Shown: positions 52,322 to 60,640 of the stretch, in pieces
How the letters are laid out: each line of letters begins with the position of its first letter
Position numbering within the stretch: the stretch's first letter is position 1
Assembly (NCBI GenBank): GCA_944390045.1
Contig: CALXOO010000001.1
Location: 124,001-188,000, forward strand
Direction of reading: 5' to 3'
Length of the DNA stretch: 64,000 nucleotides
DNA from: an uncultured Spirochaetales bacterium
Lineage (GTDB): Bacteria > Spirochaetota > Spirochaetia > Sphaerochaetales > Sphaerochaetaceae
Notes under the pieces: generated by a model
Told to the model about the DNA's origin: nothing
What the model saw: the letters and a program-made list of their open reading frames with translations, nothing else
Database searches by the model: none
Program-made: the position numbers and the translations under genes

Positions 52322-52597
52322 TCAGTCCTTCTTGCTGGTGTCCCAGGCAAGATTGCCGTCCTTGTCCGTGTAAGTGTAGGCGATCGCATGGTAGACGACA
52401 GGATCCTTGTCCTTCCATCTCCTGTATGCGGCTGAGACGCCTGTCGCCATGCCGCGGTTGTTGTTGTAGTCCTTTCCGCGGTCGGCAAGGATGGACCTGA
52501 GCGAACCCAGGGAAATCTGGATCTTCTTGGAATAAAGGGCGATGGCGAGCTCCCCGATGAAATCGTAGACCTCGTCAATGGTCTTGAAATCAGACAT
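52322..52597 (-). CDS. small protein of unknown function
   Basis: This 91-residue cytoplasmic protein (MSDFKTIDEVYDFIGELAIAL...) is preceded by an excellent AGGAGG. The sequence looks helical in the first half and has YRRWKDKDPVVYHAIAYTYTDKDGNLAW in the second. There is no signal or membrane segment and I recognise no family. It stands alone between the outer-membrane protein gene and tRNA-Arg, all on the minus strand. Confidence 0.7.
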   Translation of the reverse strand: MSDFKTIDEVYDFIGELAIALYSKKIQISLGSLRSILADRGKDYNNNRGMATGVSAAYRRWKDKDPVVYHAIAYTYTDKDGNLAWDTSKKD

Positions 52598-52679
52598 TGG
52601 CGTTCCTCCTGTTCTGGATGATCTTCTTCTCAGTCTCTAAGATAAGGCAAAACGGGGAACAAGTTAAGACGCAGTTTCA

Positions 52680-53549
52680 TCATTCCTGCCCGATTATTGA
52701 GGTCGTGCCCCTGTTTGGCAGCGGACTTGTCGTCTCATAGCGGTAAATGTTGGATCTCACCTCGCTGTTGAAGGTCTTGCCCATGGAGACATAGCCCACC
52801 AGACTCAGCGGGGTCCGTGCCTCACCTGAGGCAATGATGTTGATGTGCATGCCCGAGGTGGAGAAGCTCTCGCCTGACTCGGGATCGCTGCTGCTCTCAT
52901 AACTGTAGCTCAGCAGCTCGTACGTGCCGTATACTCCGATCCTGCAGGATGTGTTGTGCTCCAGGTTGAACTTCACTCCGGCATCGAAGTCAAGCGCGAG
53001 CAGTGTGTCATATGTCGTGCTTCCCAGGGACAGCAGGGTGTTGTTTGATGTCGTGATGTGCTCCTCAAGCTTAGGACCGATGCCCGCATAGAAATCCAGA
53101 GTGGGGGAGACGACGTAGCGGAAGGCCGGACCCAGGATCAGCGTCAGTGTGTATTCGTTCTCAAGAAGCCCTGCGCCGCTGTCTGTGACAAGATCAATGT
53201 CGCTTTCCCCGCCTCCCGTGCTGTCCATGTCCACGCTGCCCTGACCGGGATCCGTGACAGTGTCAGTGCCTGAACCGGCGGCCGGTTCGAAAAGATTGAC
53301 AATAGTCTTGTATGGAAGCTGGACTCCGATGCGCACGAAGAGGCCGTTTGTGTTGCGCGTGCCGATAAAACCGAAGCCGGTGTAGTCAAAGCCGATGTTT
53401 GATGAGTCCATGATGGCGAGTGACTGTGACACCGTGCTGTAGAAGGTGAAGTCATAGTTTGAGAAGATGGAATCAGCCAGGACTGTCCGGGCGGTGATCA
53501 GAATGAGTACCGCAGCCGTGAGAATGAGTCTGGAGGTCTTTTCCATCAT
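52680..53549 (-). CDS. probable outer-membrane beta-barrel protein
   Basis: This 289-residue protein has a signal peptide (SRLILTAAVLILITARTVLADS). It shows alternating hydrophobic/polar strands typical of a beta-barrel: FDYTGFGFIGTRNTNGLFVRIGVQLPY, TLTLILGPAFRYVVSPTLDFYAGIGPKL and LALDFDAGVKFNLEHNTSCRIGVYGTYELLSYSY. An acidic loop rich in D, S, T and G (about residues 92-125) would be surface-exposed. The C-terminus lacks the usual final aromatic residue, so the barrel idea is likely but not certain. It resembles the small exported barrel proteins of spirochaetes in general look only. Confidence 0.65.
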   Translation of the reverse strand: MMEKTSRLILTAAVLILITARTVLADSIFSNYDFTFYSTVSQSLAIMDSSNIGFDYTGFGFIGTRNTNGLFVRIGVQLPYKTIVNLFEPAAGSGTDTVTDPGQGSVDMDSTGGGESDIDLVTDSGAGLLENEYTLTLILGPAFRYVVSPTLDFYAGIGPKLEEHITTSNNTLLSLGSTTYDTLLALDFDAGVKFNLEHNTSCRIGVYGTYELLSYSYESSSDPESGESFSTSGMHINIIASGEARTPLSLVGYVSMGKTFNSEVRSNIYRYETTSPLPNRGTTSIIGQE

Positions 53550-53589
53550 GCAACTAAATTACACTGAAACGGACAAAAGGAAAACCGAG

Positions 53590-53626
53590 AAAAGACAGGG
53601 GCCGCCTCCACCGGATGCAGCCCCTG
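53590..53626 (-). terminator. terminator of tRNA-Pro
   Basis: On the minus strand CAGGGGC and GCCCCTG form a 7-bp stem (53596-53626) with a 17-base loop, followed by TGTCTTTT. Confidence 0.6.
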
Positions 53627-53634
53627 ATCCACAG

Positions 53635-53707
53635 TCGGGATGACTGGACTCGAACCAGCGATATTCTGCTCCCAAAGCAGACGCCATAGCCGCTAGGCGA
53701 CATCCCG
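53635..53707 (-). tRNA. tRNA-Pro (anticodon TGG)
   Basis: On the minus strand the acceptor stem is CGGGATG with CATCCCG and discriminator A. The anticodon arm TCTGC-TTTGGGA-GCAGA gives anticodon TGG, and the T arm contains TTCGAGT. C1-G72 is the usual tRNA-Pro identity pair. CCA is not encoded. Confidence 0.93.
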
Positions 53708-53720
53708 AGACAACATGTCG

Positions 53721-53749
53721 ATTCTTGCCGATTGGAGAGAATGTGTCAA
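53721..53749 (-). promoter_or_regulatory. tRNA-Pro promoter
   Basis: A perfect TTGACA (53749-53744) and AAGAAT (53726-53721) with a 17-base spacer lie 13 bases before the tRNA on the minus strand. Confidence 0.6.
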
Positions 53750-53835
53750 TACGGGTTAGGCTGTTGCCGCGGGATGGACAATGGACAGACTCTGATGCCG
53801 GATTCTGCTTTTTCCCTCAAAAGATGAATTTAAAA

Positions 53836-53863
53836 TTGACTAATCAGAAAATGACCTTATACT
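53836..53863 (+). promoter_or_regulatory. promoter of the serA-serC-lrp operon
   Basis: TTGACT (53836-53841) and TATACT (53858-53863), 16 bases apart in AT-rich DNA, lie 41 bases before serA, which has a strong AAGGAGG site. Confidence 0.65.
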
Positions 53864-53904
53864 GGAATTGAAAAATACGCAGCCCAAGAAGGAGGTAGCC
53901 CATA

Positions 53905-54792
53905 ATGTTGATTCTCATTTCGGACGCGTTCGACAAGTCGTTGCCGGACAAGCTGTCGGTCTTCGGCGAGGTGACGGACGACACTTCCCGCCTGGCACAG
54001 GCCGATGTCATACTCGTGCGTTCCAAGACAAAGTGCACCAGAGAGTACATAGACAAGGCAGAGAAATGCCGCCTCATCATCCGCGGCGGTGTCGGCATGG
54101 ACAACATCGACAGGGAGTACTGCGCTCAGAAAGGCATAATAGCGGTCAACACTCCTAAGTCCAGCGCGATAGCGGTCGCCGAGTTCGCCTTTGCCTTCAT
54201 GCTCTCCACAGCAAGCAGGATCTGCTACTACGACAGCACTATGAAGAAGGGCGAATGGGCCAAGAAGACCAAGCGCAGCGAGCTTTGCGGAAAGACGCTG
54301 GCCCTGCTGGGCTACGGCAACATACCCAGACAGGTCGCCGTCAGGGCAAAGGCCTTCGGAATGAAGGTGCTGGCCTATGACCCGTATGTGAAGGAGGCTG
54401 AGAACGCGACGCTCGTCGGCAGCCTCGAGGAAGCAGTGAGATCAGCTGACTACATCTCGATGCACCTGCCTTACACCAGTGAGACGGACAGGATCCTCAA
54501 TGCCGCGCTTATCGACAAGATGGAGGCGCATCCGGTCATCATCAACACCGGGCGTGGAAAGACTGTGGACGAGGAGGCACTTGCCGCGGCGCTCAGGGAC
54601 GGAAGGGTATCCTGGTTCTGTACTGACGTCTATTCAGCTGAGCCTCCTGTAAAGGGAGAGAATCCGATTCTTGACTGCGAGAATGTCACACTTTCGCCTC
54701 ATGTCGGAGCCAACAGCAATGAGAACCTGCTCAGAATCGGGCAGGAGGTCTATGACACAATCGAAAAGCTTGTGAAGGAGGGGAAGATCTGA
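53905..54792 (+). CDS. serA: D-3-phosphoglycerate dehydrogenase, short form
   Basis: SerA starts serine synthesis by oxidising 3-phosphoglycerate. The 295 residues have the substrate loop IIRGGVGMDNID (catalytic Arg), the NAD fold LALLGYGNIPRQVA, NTGRGKTVDEEAL, CTDVYSAEPP and the catalytic His in LSPHVGA. It lacks the C-terminal ACT/ASB regulatory domains, so feedback inhibition by serine through ACT is not expected. In the nucleotide loop the usual third glycine of GxGxxG is a proline (residue 141). It shares the serA-serC-lrp operon, overlapping serC by one base. Confidence 0.9.
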   Translation: MLILISDAFDKSLPDKLSVFGEVTDDTSRLAQADVILVRSKTKCTREYIDKAEKCRLIIRGGVGMDNIDREYCAQKGIIAVNTPKSSAIAVAEFAFAFMLSTASRICYYDSTMKKGEWAKKTKRSELCGKTLALLGYGNIPRQVAVRAKAFGMKVLAYDPYVKEAENATLVGSLEEAVRSADYISMHLPYTSETDRILNAALIDKMEAHPVIINTGRGKTVDEEALAAALRDGRVSWFCTDVYSAEPPVKGENPILDCENVTLSPHVGANSNENLLRIGQEVYDTIEKLVKEGKI

Positions 54793-55871
54793 TGAGAAAG
54801 AAGAATTATTTTGCCGGTCCCAGCGTGCTTCCGGTAGAGGTGCTTGAACAGATCAGGGACAATATCGTGGATTACAGGGGTGAGGGCCTCAGCATGATCG
54901 AGGCCAGTCACCGCGGCGGCATGTTCGAGGAAATGTATGATGAGTGCCTTGCCTCCTTCAGGCGCCTGCTCGGTATCGGAGATGACTATGATGTCTACTT
55001 CCTCGGCGGAGGTGCGACGCTTCAGTTCACGATGATACCGCTGAACTTCCTGACCGAGGGAAAGGTCGCAGACTACTGCAAGACGGGCAGCTGGGCCAAC
55101 AAGGCGGCCAGCGATGCCCAGAAGATTGGAAAGGTCAATGTCATATTTGACGGAAAGGAGAGCGGATACACCACGCTCCCAGACCCGGCAACTCTCAGAC
55201 CGAGTGAGAACAGCGCCTACCTCTATCTGTGCGCGAACGAGACGATAGGCGGCATTGAATGGAAGAGCTTCCCCGACACGGGTTCTGTGCCTCTTATCGC
55301 CGACATGTCGAGCGACATCCTCTCACGTCCGGTTGACGTGTCCAGATTCGCCATGATCTACGGCGGCGTGCAGAAGAATCTCGGTCCTGCCGGAGCGACC
55401 TTCATCATCATGAGGAAAGACATGCTTGAGCGCCGCAGGGAGAATCTCACCGCCTATATGGATTACGGTCTCCACAGCAAGGAGAAGGGCCTGTACAACA
55501 CGCCTCCCGTCTTCTCGATCTGGGCAGTCAAGCTTGTTCTGGACTGGATTGAGCGCAACGGCGGCCTTCAGGGCATGGACAGAAGGGCAGAGGAAAAGAG
55601 CGGCCTGATTTACTCTGTAATCGACTCAAGTGACTTCTTCCGCTCTCCTGTTGACAAGGCAGTCAGATCGAGAATGAACATAGTCTTCCGCCTGCCGAGC
55701 GAGGAGCTTGAGGCCAGGTTCATCAGCGAGTCCAAGGCAGAGGGAATGCTGGGACTCAAGGGACACAGGTCTGTCGGCGGACTGAGGGCTTCCCTCTACA
55801 ATGCACTGCCGCTTGAAGACGTGAAGGCGCTTGCCGACTTCATGGTCGAGTTCGAGAGGAAGAACGGATGA
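54792..55871 (+). CDS. serC: phosphoserine aminotransferase
   Basis: SerC converts 3-phosphohydroxypyruvate and glutamate into phosphoserine, the second step after SerA. The 359 residues begin KKNYFAGPSVLPVEVLEQI and have SHRGGMFEEMYDEC, FLGGGATLQF, ADMSSDILSRPVD, the PLP lysine in YGGVQKNLGPAGATFIIM and RMNIVFRLPS with GHRSVGGLRASLYNALP at the end. Start and stop overlap both neighbours (TGATG and ATGA types), so the three genes are coupled. Confidence 0.95.
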   Translation: MRKKNYFAGPSVLPVEVLEQIRDNIVDYRGEGLSMIEASHRGGMFEEMYDECLASFRRLLGIGDDYDVYFLGGGATLQFTMIPLNFLTEGKVADYCKTGSWANKAASDAQKIGKVNVIFDGKESGYTTLPDPATLRPSENSAYLYLCANETIGGIEWKSFPDTGSVPLIADMSSDILSRPVDVSRFAMIYGGVQKNLGPAGATFIIMRKDMLERRRENLTAYMDYGLHSKEKGLYNTPPVFSIWAVKLVLDWIERNGGLQGMDRRAEEKSGLIYSVIDSSDFFRSPVDKAVRSRMNIVFRLPSEELEARFISESKAEGMLGLKGHRSVGGLRASLYNALPLEDVKALADFMVEFERKNG

Positions 55872-56326
55872 TGCCGAAGAAGGTTGACGACACCAACAAG
55901 GCCATTGCCAGACTGCTTCAGGACGGACGCAAGAGCTATTCCGCCATAGCTGAGGAGCTTGGAGTCACGGAAAACACGGTACGTACCAGGGTCAACAAGA
56001 TGATCGAGGACGGTGTGCTCTCCGTCAAGGGCCTGGTCAACCCTCAGAACATGTCCGGCCTGCAGGTCGCAATCCTAGGAGTGAAGACGAAGACGATGGA
56101 TCTTGAGCGCAAGGCCAGGGAGCTCAGCCGCCTGCATGGCGTAATCAGCTGCTGTGTCGTGACCGGGCGCTTCGACCTGATCGTCCAGCTGGAGCTGAGC
56201 GATGAGGATGGCTCATCACTGCTCAACTTCTTCAAGAATGAGCTGGTCAAAGTCAATGAAATCGCAGGTGTGGAAACCTTCGTGGTATACCAGAGCTGCA
56301 ACCTCGAGGTTCCTTATCTGCTGTAA
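55868..56326 (+). CDS. Lrp/AsnC family transcriptional regulator
   Basis: This 152-residue regulator has an N-terminal helix-turn-helix (DDTNKAIARLLQDGRKSYSAIAEELGVTENTVRTRVNKMIEDG) and a C-terminal RAM domain for amino-acid binding (VVTGRFDLIVQLELSD). As the last gene of the serine operon it may adjust the operon to serine or a related amino acid; this is inferred from position. Two start codons are adjacent (55868, 55871). Confidence 0.88.
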   Translation: MMPKKVDDTNKAIARLLQDGRKSYSAIAEELGVTENTVRTRVNKMIEDGVLSVKGLVNPQNMSGLQVAILGVKTKTMDLERKARELSRLHGVISCCVVTGRFDLIVQLELSDEDGSSLLNFFKNELVKVNEIAGVETFVVYQSCNLEVPYLL

Positions 56327-56345
56327 CACAAGGATCTGAAGCCAT

Positions 56346-56380
56346 GATGACGGACCGCTTTCCCGTGTCCGTCATCTTTT
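56346..56380 (+). terminator. terminator of the serine operon
   Basis: GATGACGGA and TCCGTCATC form a perfect 9-bp stem with a 13-base loop, followed by TTTTCTT. It lies between converging operons. Confidence 0.8.
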
Positions 56381-56387
56381 CTTGTGT

Positions 56388-57560
56388 TCAGGCGCCCTTT
56401 GTGCAGAATCTGTTCTTCAGACAGGTGCAGGTGCACTGCAGTATCACCAGTACAAGCACATAGAAGGGGAAGAGCTGCTGCCCGACAAGGCCGGAGAGCA
56501 GGCCGTACAGCGGCGGCGTGATCATGTTTCCCACGTAGTTGAAACTCATCTGCAGACTGATTATCCCGACACTGTAGCGGGGGTGGAAGCATGAGACAGT
56601 CTGGCGCACCATGGCAGGGTAAATCGGGCCGAAACTGAAGCCGAGCGCGAAGATCACGATATACATCAGGCTGACGGACGTGGAGAAGAGCAGAAGCACG
56701 ATGCAGGCCATGATCAGCAGCTGGGATGTCAGGATGAGCTTCTTCGCATCCACCCTGTCCGCGATGAAGGCGCTTGCTATTCTTCCGCAGGTTATTCCCA
56801 GATAGACCATGGAGCTCAGTGATGCCGCTGTCGATGCATCCAGGCCCTTGCCGTATACTAAGTAGCTTGCTATCCAGAGAATGGTGACTCCCTCAAAGGT
56901 ATAGAATGTGAAGCCGAGACAGGAGAAAAGCGCGCCGGGAACCTTCAGAAGCTGCAAGGGAGTGTAGATCTTTTTCTCATCCTCCATCATCTCCTCTTTC
57001 CGGCTCCGGCCGTCTCCCTTCTTCCACAGCGGACGCGAGAGGAATACGATGATGCAGATTATGGCCTGAATTGTGGCGAGCACCACATAGCCTTCCCTCC
57101 AGCTGTGGCCTGTACTGAAGAAGACGGAGAGCATCGCCGGTGCAATGATCGTGCCCACTCCCCAGAATGCGTGCAGGAAATTCATCTGCATCGCGTTGTA
57201 GTGGTTCGCAACATAGTTGTTCAGCGCCGTGTCTATAGCTCCGGCACCGAGGCCCAGGGGAATGGCGAATATGATCATCGGCCAGATGCTCCGGCAGGCG
57301 GAGAACAGGTAGAGCGCCAGGAAGGTGAGGACTATGGAGAAGACCGTGGTTCCCCAGGTTCCCAGCCGCCTGATCATCCTCTGGCTCAGCAGAGATGAGA
57401 CCACCGTGCTCAGTGAGATGACGACGTTGACCACTCCCGCCATGGAGATGGAGCAGCCGAGATCAGCATGCATGATGGGCCAGGCCGTTCCGAGAACCGA
57501 GTCAGGCAGACCGAGTGAGATGAATGCCAGGTATATTACCAGGAGAAGAATCGTTGCCAT
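56388..57560 (-). CDS. major facilitator superfamily transporter
   Basis: This 390-residue protein has about twelve hydrophobic segments. MFS features include RRLGTWGTTVFSIVL after helix 2 and LGLGAGAIDTALNNYVANHYNAMQMNFLHAFWGVGTIIAP, a stretch reminiscent of fucose/sugar permease-like members. A charged cytoplasmic loop (WKKGDGRSRKEEMMEDEKK) joins the two halves. The substrate is unknown. It is divergent from an AraC-type regulator 75 bases away, which is its most likely regulator. Confidence 0.85.
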   Translation of the reverse strand: MATILLLVIYLAFISLGLPDSVLGTAWPIMHADLGCSISMAGVVNVVISLSTVVSSLLSQRMIRRLGTWGTTVFSIVLTFLALYLFSACRSIWPMIIFAIPLGLGAGAIDTALNNYVANHYNAMQMNFLHAFWGVGTIIAPAMLSVFFSTGHSWREGYVVLATIQAIICIIVFLSRPLWKKGDGRSRKEEMMEDEKKIYTPLQLLKVPGALFSCLGFTFYTFEGVTILWIASYLVYGKGLDASTAASLSSMVYLGITCGRIASAFIADRVDAKKLILTSQLLIMACIVLLLFSTSVSLMYIVIFALGFSFGPIYPAMVRQTVSCFHPRYSVGIISLQMSFNYVGNMITPPLYGLLSGLVGQQLFPFYVLVLVILQCTCTCLKNRFCTKGA

Positions 57561-57634
57561 GAGTGGAAATCTAGCAGAAAAGAGGGACTTGGACTTCTCT
57601 CTTCAGGCCACTGATTGTTGACAATCCGCCGAAA

Positions 57635-58471
57635 GTGTGGAAAAGAATCACAGTGGTGGACAGAAAACTGCTTTTCGACTCGGCCTCCTTTCCCCTTACT
57701 GTGGAGCGCCTGGTCTTTGAAAGAGATGAGAAGTGCAGCCTCGCACAGATGCGCAAGGCGGGTTTTCTCTGTCTGGAGGAGGGTGATCTCTCCTTCTTCT
57801 TCGACAGGAATACTGTCCCCCTGCTTTCCGGAGCCTGTCTCTTCGTCAATCCGATGAGGCCGCTCTCGCTGCGCTCCAACGCCCCATCGAGGCTGACGGC
57901 ATTGTATTTTGACATGACTATAGCCGGTGCAGGTCTTGTCCGCGAGAAATATATCGGGCCGCTGCTTGGCGCTGCTTTCGATTACGCCGTGCTCTCACCG
58001 AGCGGGGCACAGGCGCTGTGCAACGCACTGTCAGTATTTGAGGAGGGCGCCTTCGGCTGTGAGCTCAGGCTTCTTTCAGGAATACTCGAAAGTCTCTCCA
58101 TTGTCGTCTATGAGCGCCAGGCTGCTCTCGAGTCCGGACCACGGATGGATGAGAGGCTCAGCCGCATGCTTGAATACATGAAGACGCATCTGGACTGCCG
58201 TCTGCGGCTTGGCGACATCGCCGCGGCAGGCTATGTCAGCACCAGAGAGGCCAGCCGCCTGTTTGAGCGACATCTCTCCTCATCTGTGATGAAGTACTTC
58301 ATGTTTCTCCGTCTGGAGAAGGCGCGCAGTCTCATCGAGGAAGGGGTGGAAAACATGGGCCGCATCTGCCTGGAGACCGGTTTTGAGTCCGTAAGCCATT
58401 TCTCGACCTGTTTCAGGAGAATGTACGCTGAATCCCCGAGCGAGTACAGACAGCGCTGCCGGGGCAGATGA
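57635..58471 (+). CDS. AraC family transcriptional regulator
   Basis: This 278-residue protein has an N-terminal cupin-like sensing domain and two C-terminal helix-turn-helix units (LRLGDIAAAGYVSTREASRLFERHLSSSVMKYFMFLRLEKARSLI; MGRICLETGFESVSHFSTCFRRMYAESPSEYRQ), ending in the AraC signature. The start is uncertain: GTG at 57635 or GTG at 57653, neither with a strong ribosome site. It probably controls the divergent MFS gene. Confidence 0.85.
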   Translation: MWKRITVVDRKLLFDSASFPLTVERLVFERDEKCSLAQMRKAGFLCLEEGDLSFFFDRNTVPLLSGACLFVNPMRPLSLRSNAPSRLTALYFDMTIAGAGLVREKYIGPLLGAAFDYAVLSPSGAQALCNALSVFEEGAFGCELRLLSGILESLSIVVYERQAALESGPRMDERLSRMLEYMKTHLDCRLRLGDIAAAGYVSTREASRLFERHLSSSVMKYFMFLRLEKARSLIEEGVENMGRICLETGFESVSHFSTCFRRMYAESPSEYRQRCRGR

Positions 58472-58504
58472 AAGGGGCCGCCCTTCCGGACAGCCCCCTG
58501 AGAA

Positions 58505-59599
58505 TCACTTGTTCCTGTGTTTCCTTTCCTGCTTCGCCTTGAGCTTCAGCTCGCCTTCGGTCGGCTTGTCGCTGGCCTCCTCGGCAACCGGATGGTCGTC
58601 GTAGAGGAAGCAGGCCACCTTGTGGTCCTTGCCGCAGTCGAACATCGGTGGAACGCACTTCGAGCACTTGTCCATCCTCTTCGCGCATCTGTCATAGAAG
58701 TAACAGCAGTGCCTCTCCTTGTCAGGACTGGGCACGTCGCCTTCCAGCACGATGCGCTTCCTGCCCCTTTCCAGCTTCGGGTCAGGGATCGGAGCAGCGG
58801 AGAGCAGGGCCTGAGTGTAGGGATGAAGCGGGTTGCTGTACAGCTCATCTGATGAGGAAATCTCCATGATCTTGCCCAGATACATGACGATGACGCGGTG
58901 AGAGATGTGCTGGATGACGCCGAGGTCATGGGCGATGAAGATGAAAGTGACCCCCATCTCCTTCTGGATGTCGCTGATCAGGTTGAGAATCTGTGCCTGG
59001 ATCGAGACATCGAGTGCCGAGACCGGCTCATCTGCCAGAATGATCTCCGGGTTCAGGGCCAGGGCGCGGGCAATGCCGATCCTCTGTCTCTGTCCGCCCG
59101 AGAACTCATGAGGATATCTGTTGATGAAGGCCTTGTTGATTCCGACCTTCTCCATCAGATCCTTGACGCGCTCGTCAAGCTCCTCTTCGGTATACTTCTT
59201 CTCAAGCAGGCCGCGTCTGTTGTAGATCCTCAGCGGCTCAAGGATGATGTTGCGGACCGTCATCCTCGGATCGAGCGAGGCATACGGATCCTGGAAGATC
59301 ATCTGTATGTTGCGTCTCTGCCTGAGCAGCGTGTCCCTGTCAGCAGTGCACAGGTCGACTCCATGAAAGAGGATCTGTCCCGTGGTTGGCTTGTACAGCT
59401 GGGCGATCGAGCGCACCGTCGTGCTCTTGCCGCAGCCGGACTCGCCGACGATTCCGACAGTCTCTCCCTTGTAGACATCGAAACTGATGCCGTCGACGGC
59501 ACGGACATAGCCGACTGTCTTCTTGAGCAGACCTCCTCCGTCAATGGGGAAGTGCTGCCGCAGGTCCTTTACGGATAAAATGAGTTCCTTGTTCTCCAT
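58505..59599 (-). CDS. oppF: oligopeptide ABC transporter ATP-binding protein OppF/DppF
   Basis: This 364-residue ATPase has Walker [14 protein letters not shown], signature FSGGQRQRIGIARAL, Walker B ILADEPVSALD and switch IFIAHDL. The oligopeptide-type C-terminal extension carries a cysteine cluster (CCYFYDRCAKRMDKCSKCVPPMFDCGKDHKVAC), which in related proteins holds an iron-sulfur cluster. The tail is very basic. Its start overlaps the oppD stop by one base. Confidence 0.93.
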   Translation of the reverse strand: MENKELILSVKDLRQHFPIDGGGLLKKTVGYVRAVDGISFDVYKGETVGIVGESGCGKSTTVRSIAQLYKPTTGQILFHGVDLCTADRDTLLRQRRNIQMIFQDPYASLDPRMTVRNIILEPLRIYNRRGLLEKKYTEEELDERVKDLMEKVGINKAFINRYPHEFSGGQRQRIGIARALALNPEIILADEPVSALDVSIQAQILNLISDIQKEMGVTFIFIAHDLGVIQHISHRVIVMYLGKIMEISSSDELYSNPLHPYTQALLSAAPIPDPKLERGRKRIVLEGDVPSPDKERHCCYFYDRCAKRMDKCSKCVPPMFDCGKDHKVACFLYDDHPVAEEASDKPTEGELKLKAKQERKHRNK

Positions 59600-60627
59600 C
59601 AGTTCGCACCTCCCTTCATTGCTTCCTGGATTTCCTCCTCGCTGCAGTTCAGCCAGCAGGCCACATAGTGATCATTGCCTGTCTTCTTCACGGGAGGATA
59701 GGCATGACGGCAGACCTCGCAGGTCCTGTCGCAGCGCGGGTGGAAGGGACAGCAGGGCGGAAGGTCAATGACGTTTGGCGGCTGGCCTTCGATGGAGAAG
59801 AGCCTCTCCTCCCTGTTGCCGTCCATCTTGGGCACAGAGGCAATAAGGCCTCTGGTGTAGGGGTGCAGGGGATTTGCGTACAGCTCGTCAGTATCTGCGC
59901 TCTCCACTATGCGTCCCGCGTACATGACGCAGACCTTGTCACACATTCCCGCAACGACGCCGAGGTCGTGTGTGATCAGGATGACAGCTGTCTTCAGCTC
60001 CGCGCTGATGCGCTTGATCAGCTCGAGGATCTGAGCCTGGATCGTGACATCGAGTGCAGTGGTCGGCTCGTCCGCGATCAGGAGGTCGGCGTTGCAGCTC
60101 AGTGCCATTGCTATCATGACACGCTGCCTCATTCCTCCGGAGAACTGGTGAGGATAGCAGTCTATCTTGGTCTCGGCAGAGGGAATTCCGACAAGCTTGA
60201 GCATGTGGATGGCCCTTTCTCTCGCCTCCTGCTTGGTCATGTCCTGGTGAAGCCTGATCGTCTCGATCATCTGGGTCGAGATCCTCAGGTATGGGTTGAG
60301 GCTGGTCATCGGGTCCTGGAAGATCATGGAGATCTTGTTGCCGCGGATGTTCCTCAGCTCCTTCTCGCTGAGCTTCATGATGTCTGTGCCGCGGTAGACA
60401 ACCTCTCCGCCAACGATCTTTCCCGGAGGGGAGGGCACAAGGCGCATGATCGAGAGATTGGTGACGCTCTTTCCGCAGCCGGACTCACCGACCAGACCGA
60501 CTGTCTCTCCCTCGTGCACTGTGAAGGAGACACCGTCTACCGCCTTGAGAATTCCGTTGTCTGTCTTGAAGTAGGTCTTGAGATCCCTGACTTCCAGAAG
60601 GACTTTCGCTTCGTTGAACTTGTTCAT
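59599..60627 (-). CDS. oppD: oligopeptide ABC transporter ATP-binding protein OppD/DppD
   Basis: This 342-residue partner of OppF has Walker [17 protein letters not shown], signature [15 protein letters not shown], Walker [17 protein letters not shown] and [15 protein letters not shown]. Its C-terminal extension also has the cysteine set ([15 protein letters not shown]). It follows oppC after a 13-base gap. Confidence 0.93.
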   Translation of the reverse strand: MNKFNEAKVLLEVRDLKTYFKTDNGILKAVDGVSFTVHEGETVGLVGESGCGKSVTNLSIMRLVPSPPGKIVGGEVVYRGTDIMKLSEKELRNIRGNKISMIFQDPMTSLNPYLRISTQMIETIRLHQDMTKQEARERAIHMLKLVGIPSAETKIDCYPHQFSGGMRQRVMIAMALSCNADLLIADEPTTALDVTIQAQILELIKRISAELKTAVILITHDLGVVAGMCDKVCVMYAGRIVESADTDELYANPLHPYTRGLIASVPKMDGNREERLFSIEGQPPNVIDLPPCCPFHPRCDRTCEVCRHAYPPVKKTGNDHYVACWLNCSEEEIQEAMKGGAN

Positions 60628-60640
60628 TCAGTCTCCTCCT

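Noticed and set aside
58469..58503. Hairpin GGGGC...GCCCC between araC and oppF as a terminator
   Set aside because: Only a 5-bp perfect stem and a very short T-run on either strand; not distinguishable from chance in GC-rich DNA.
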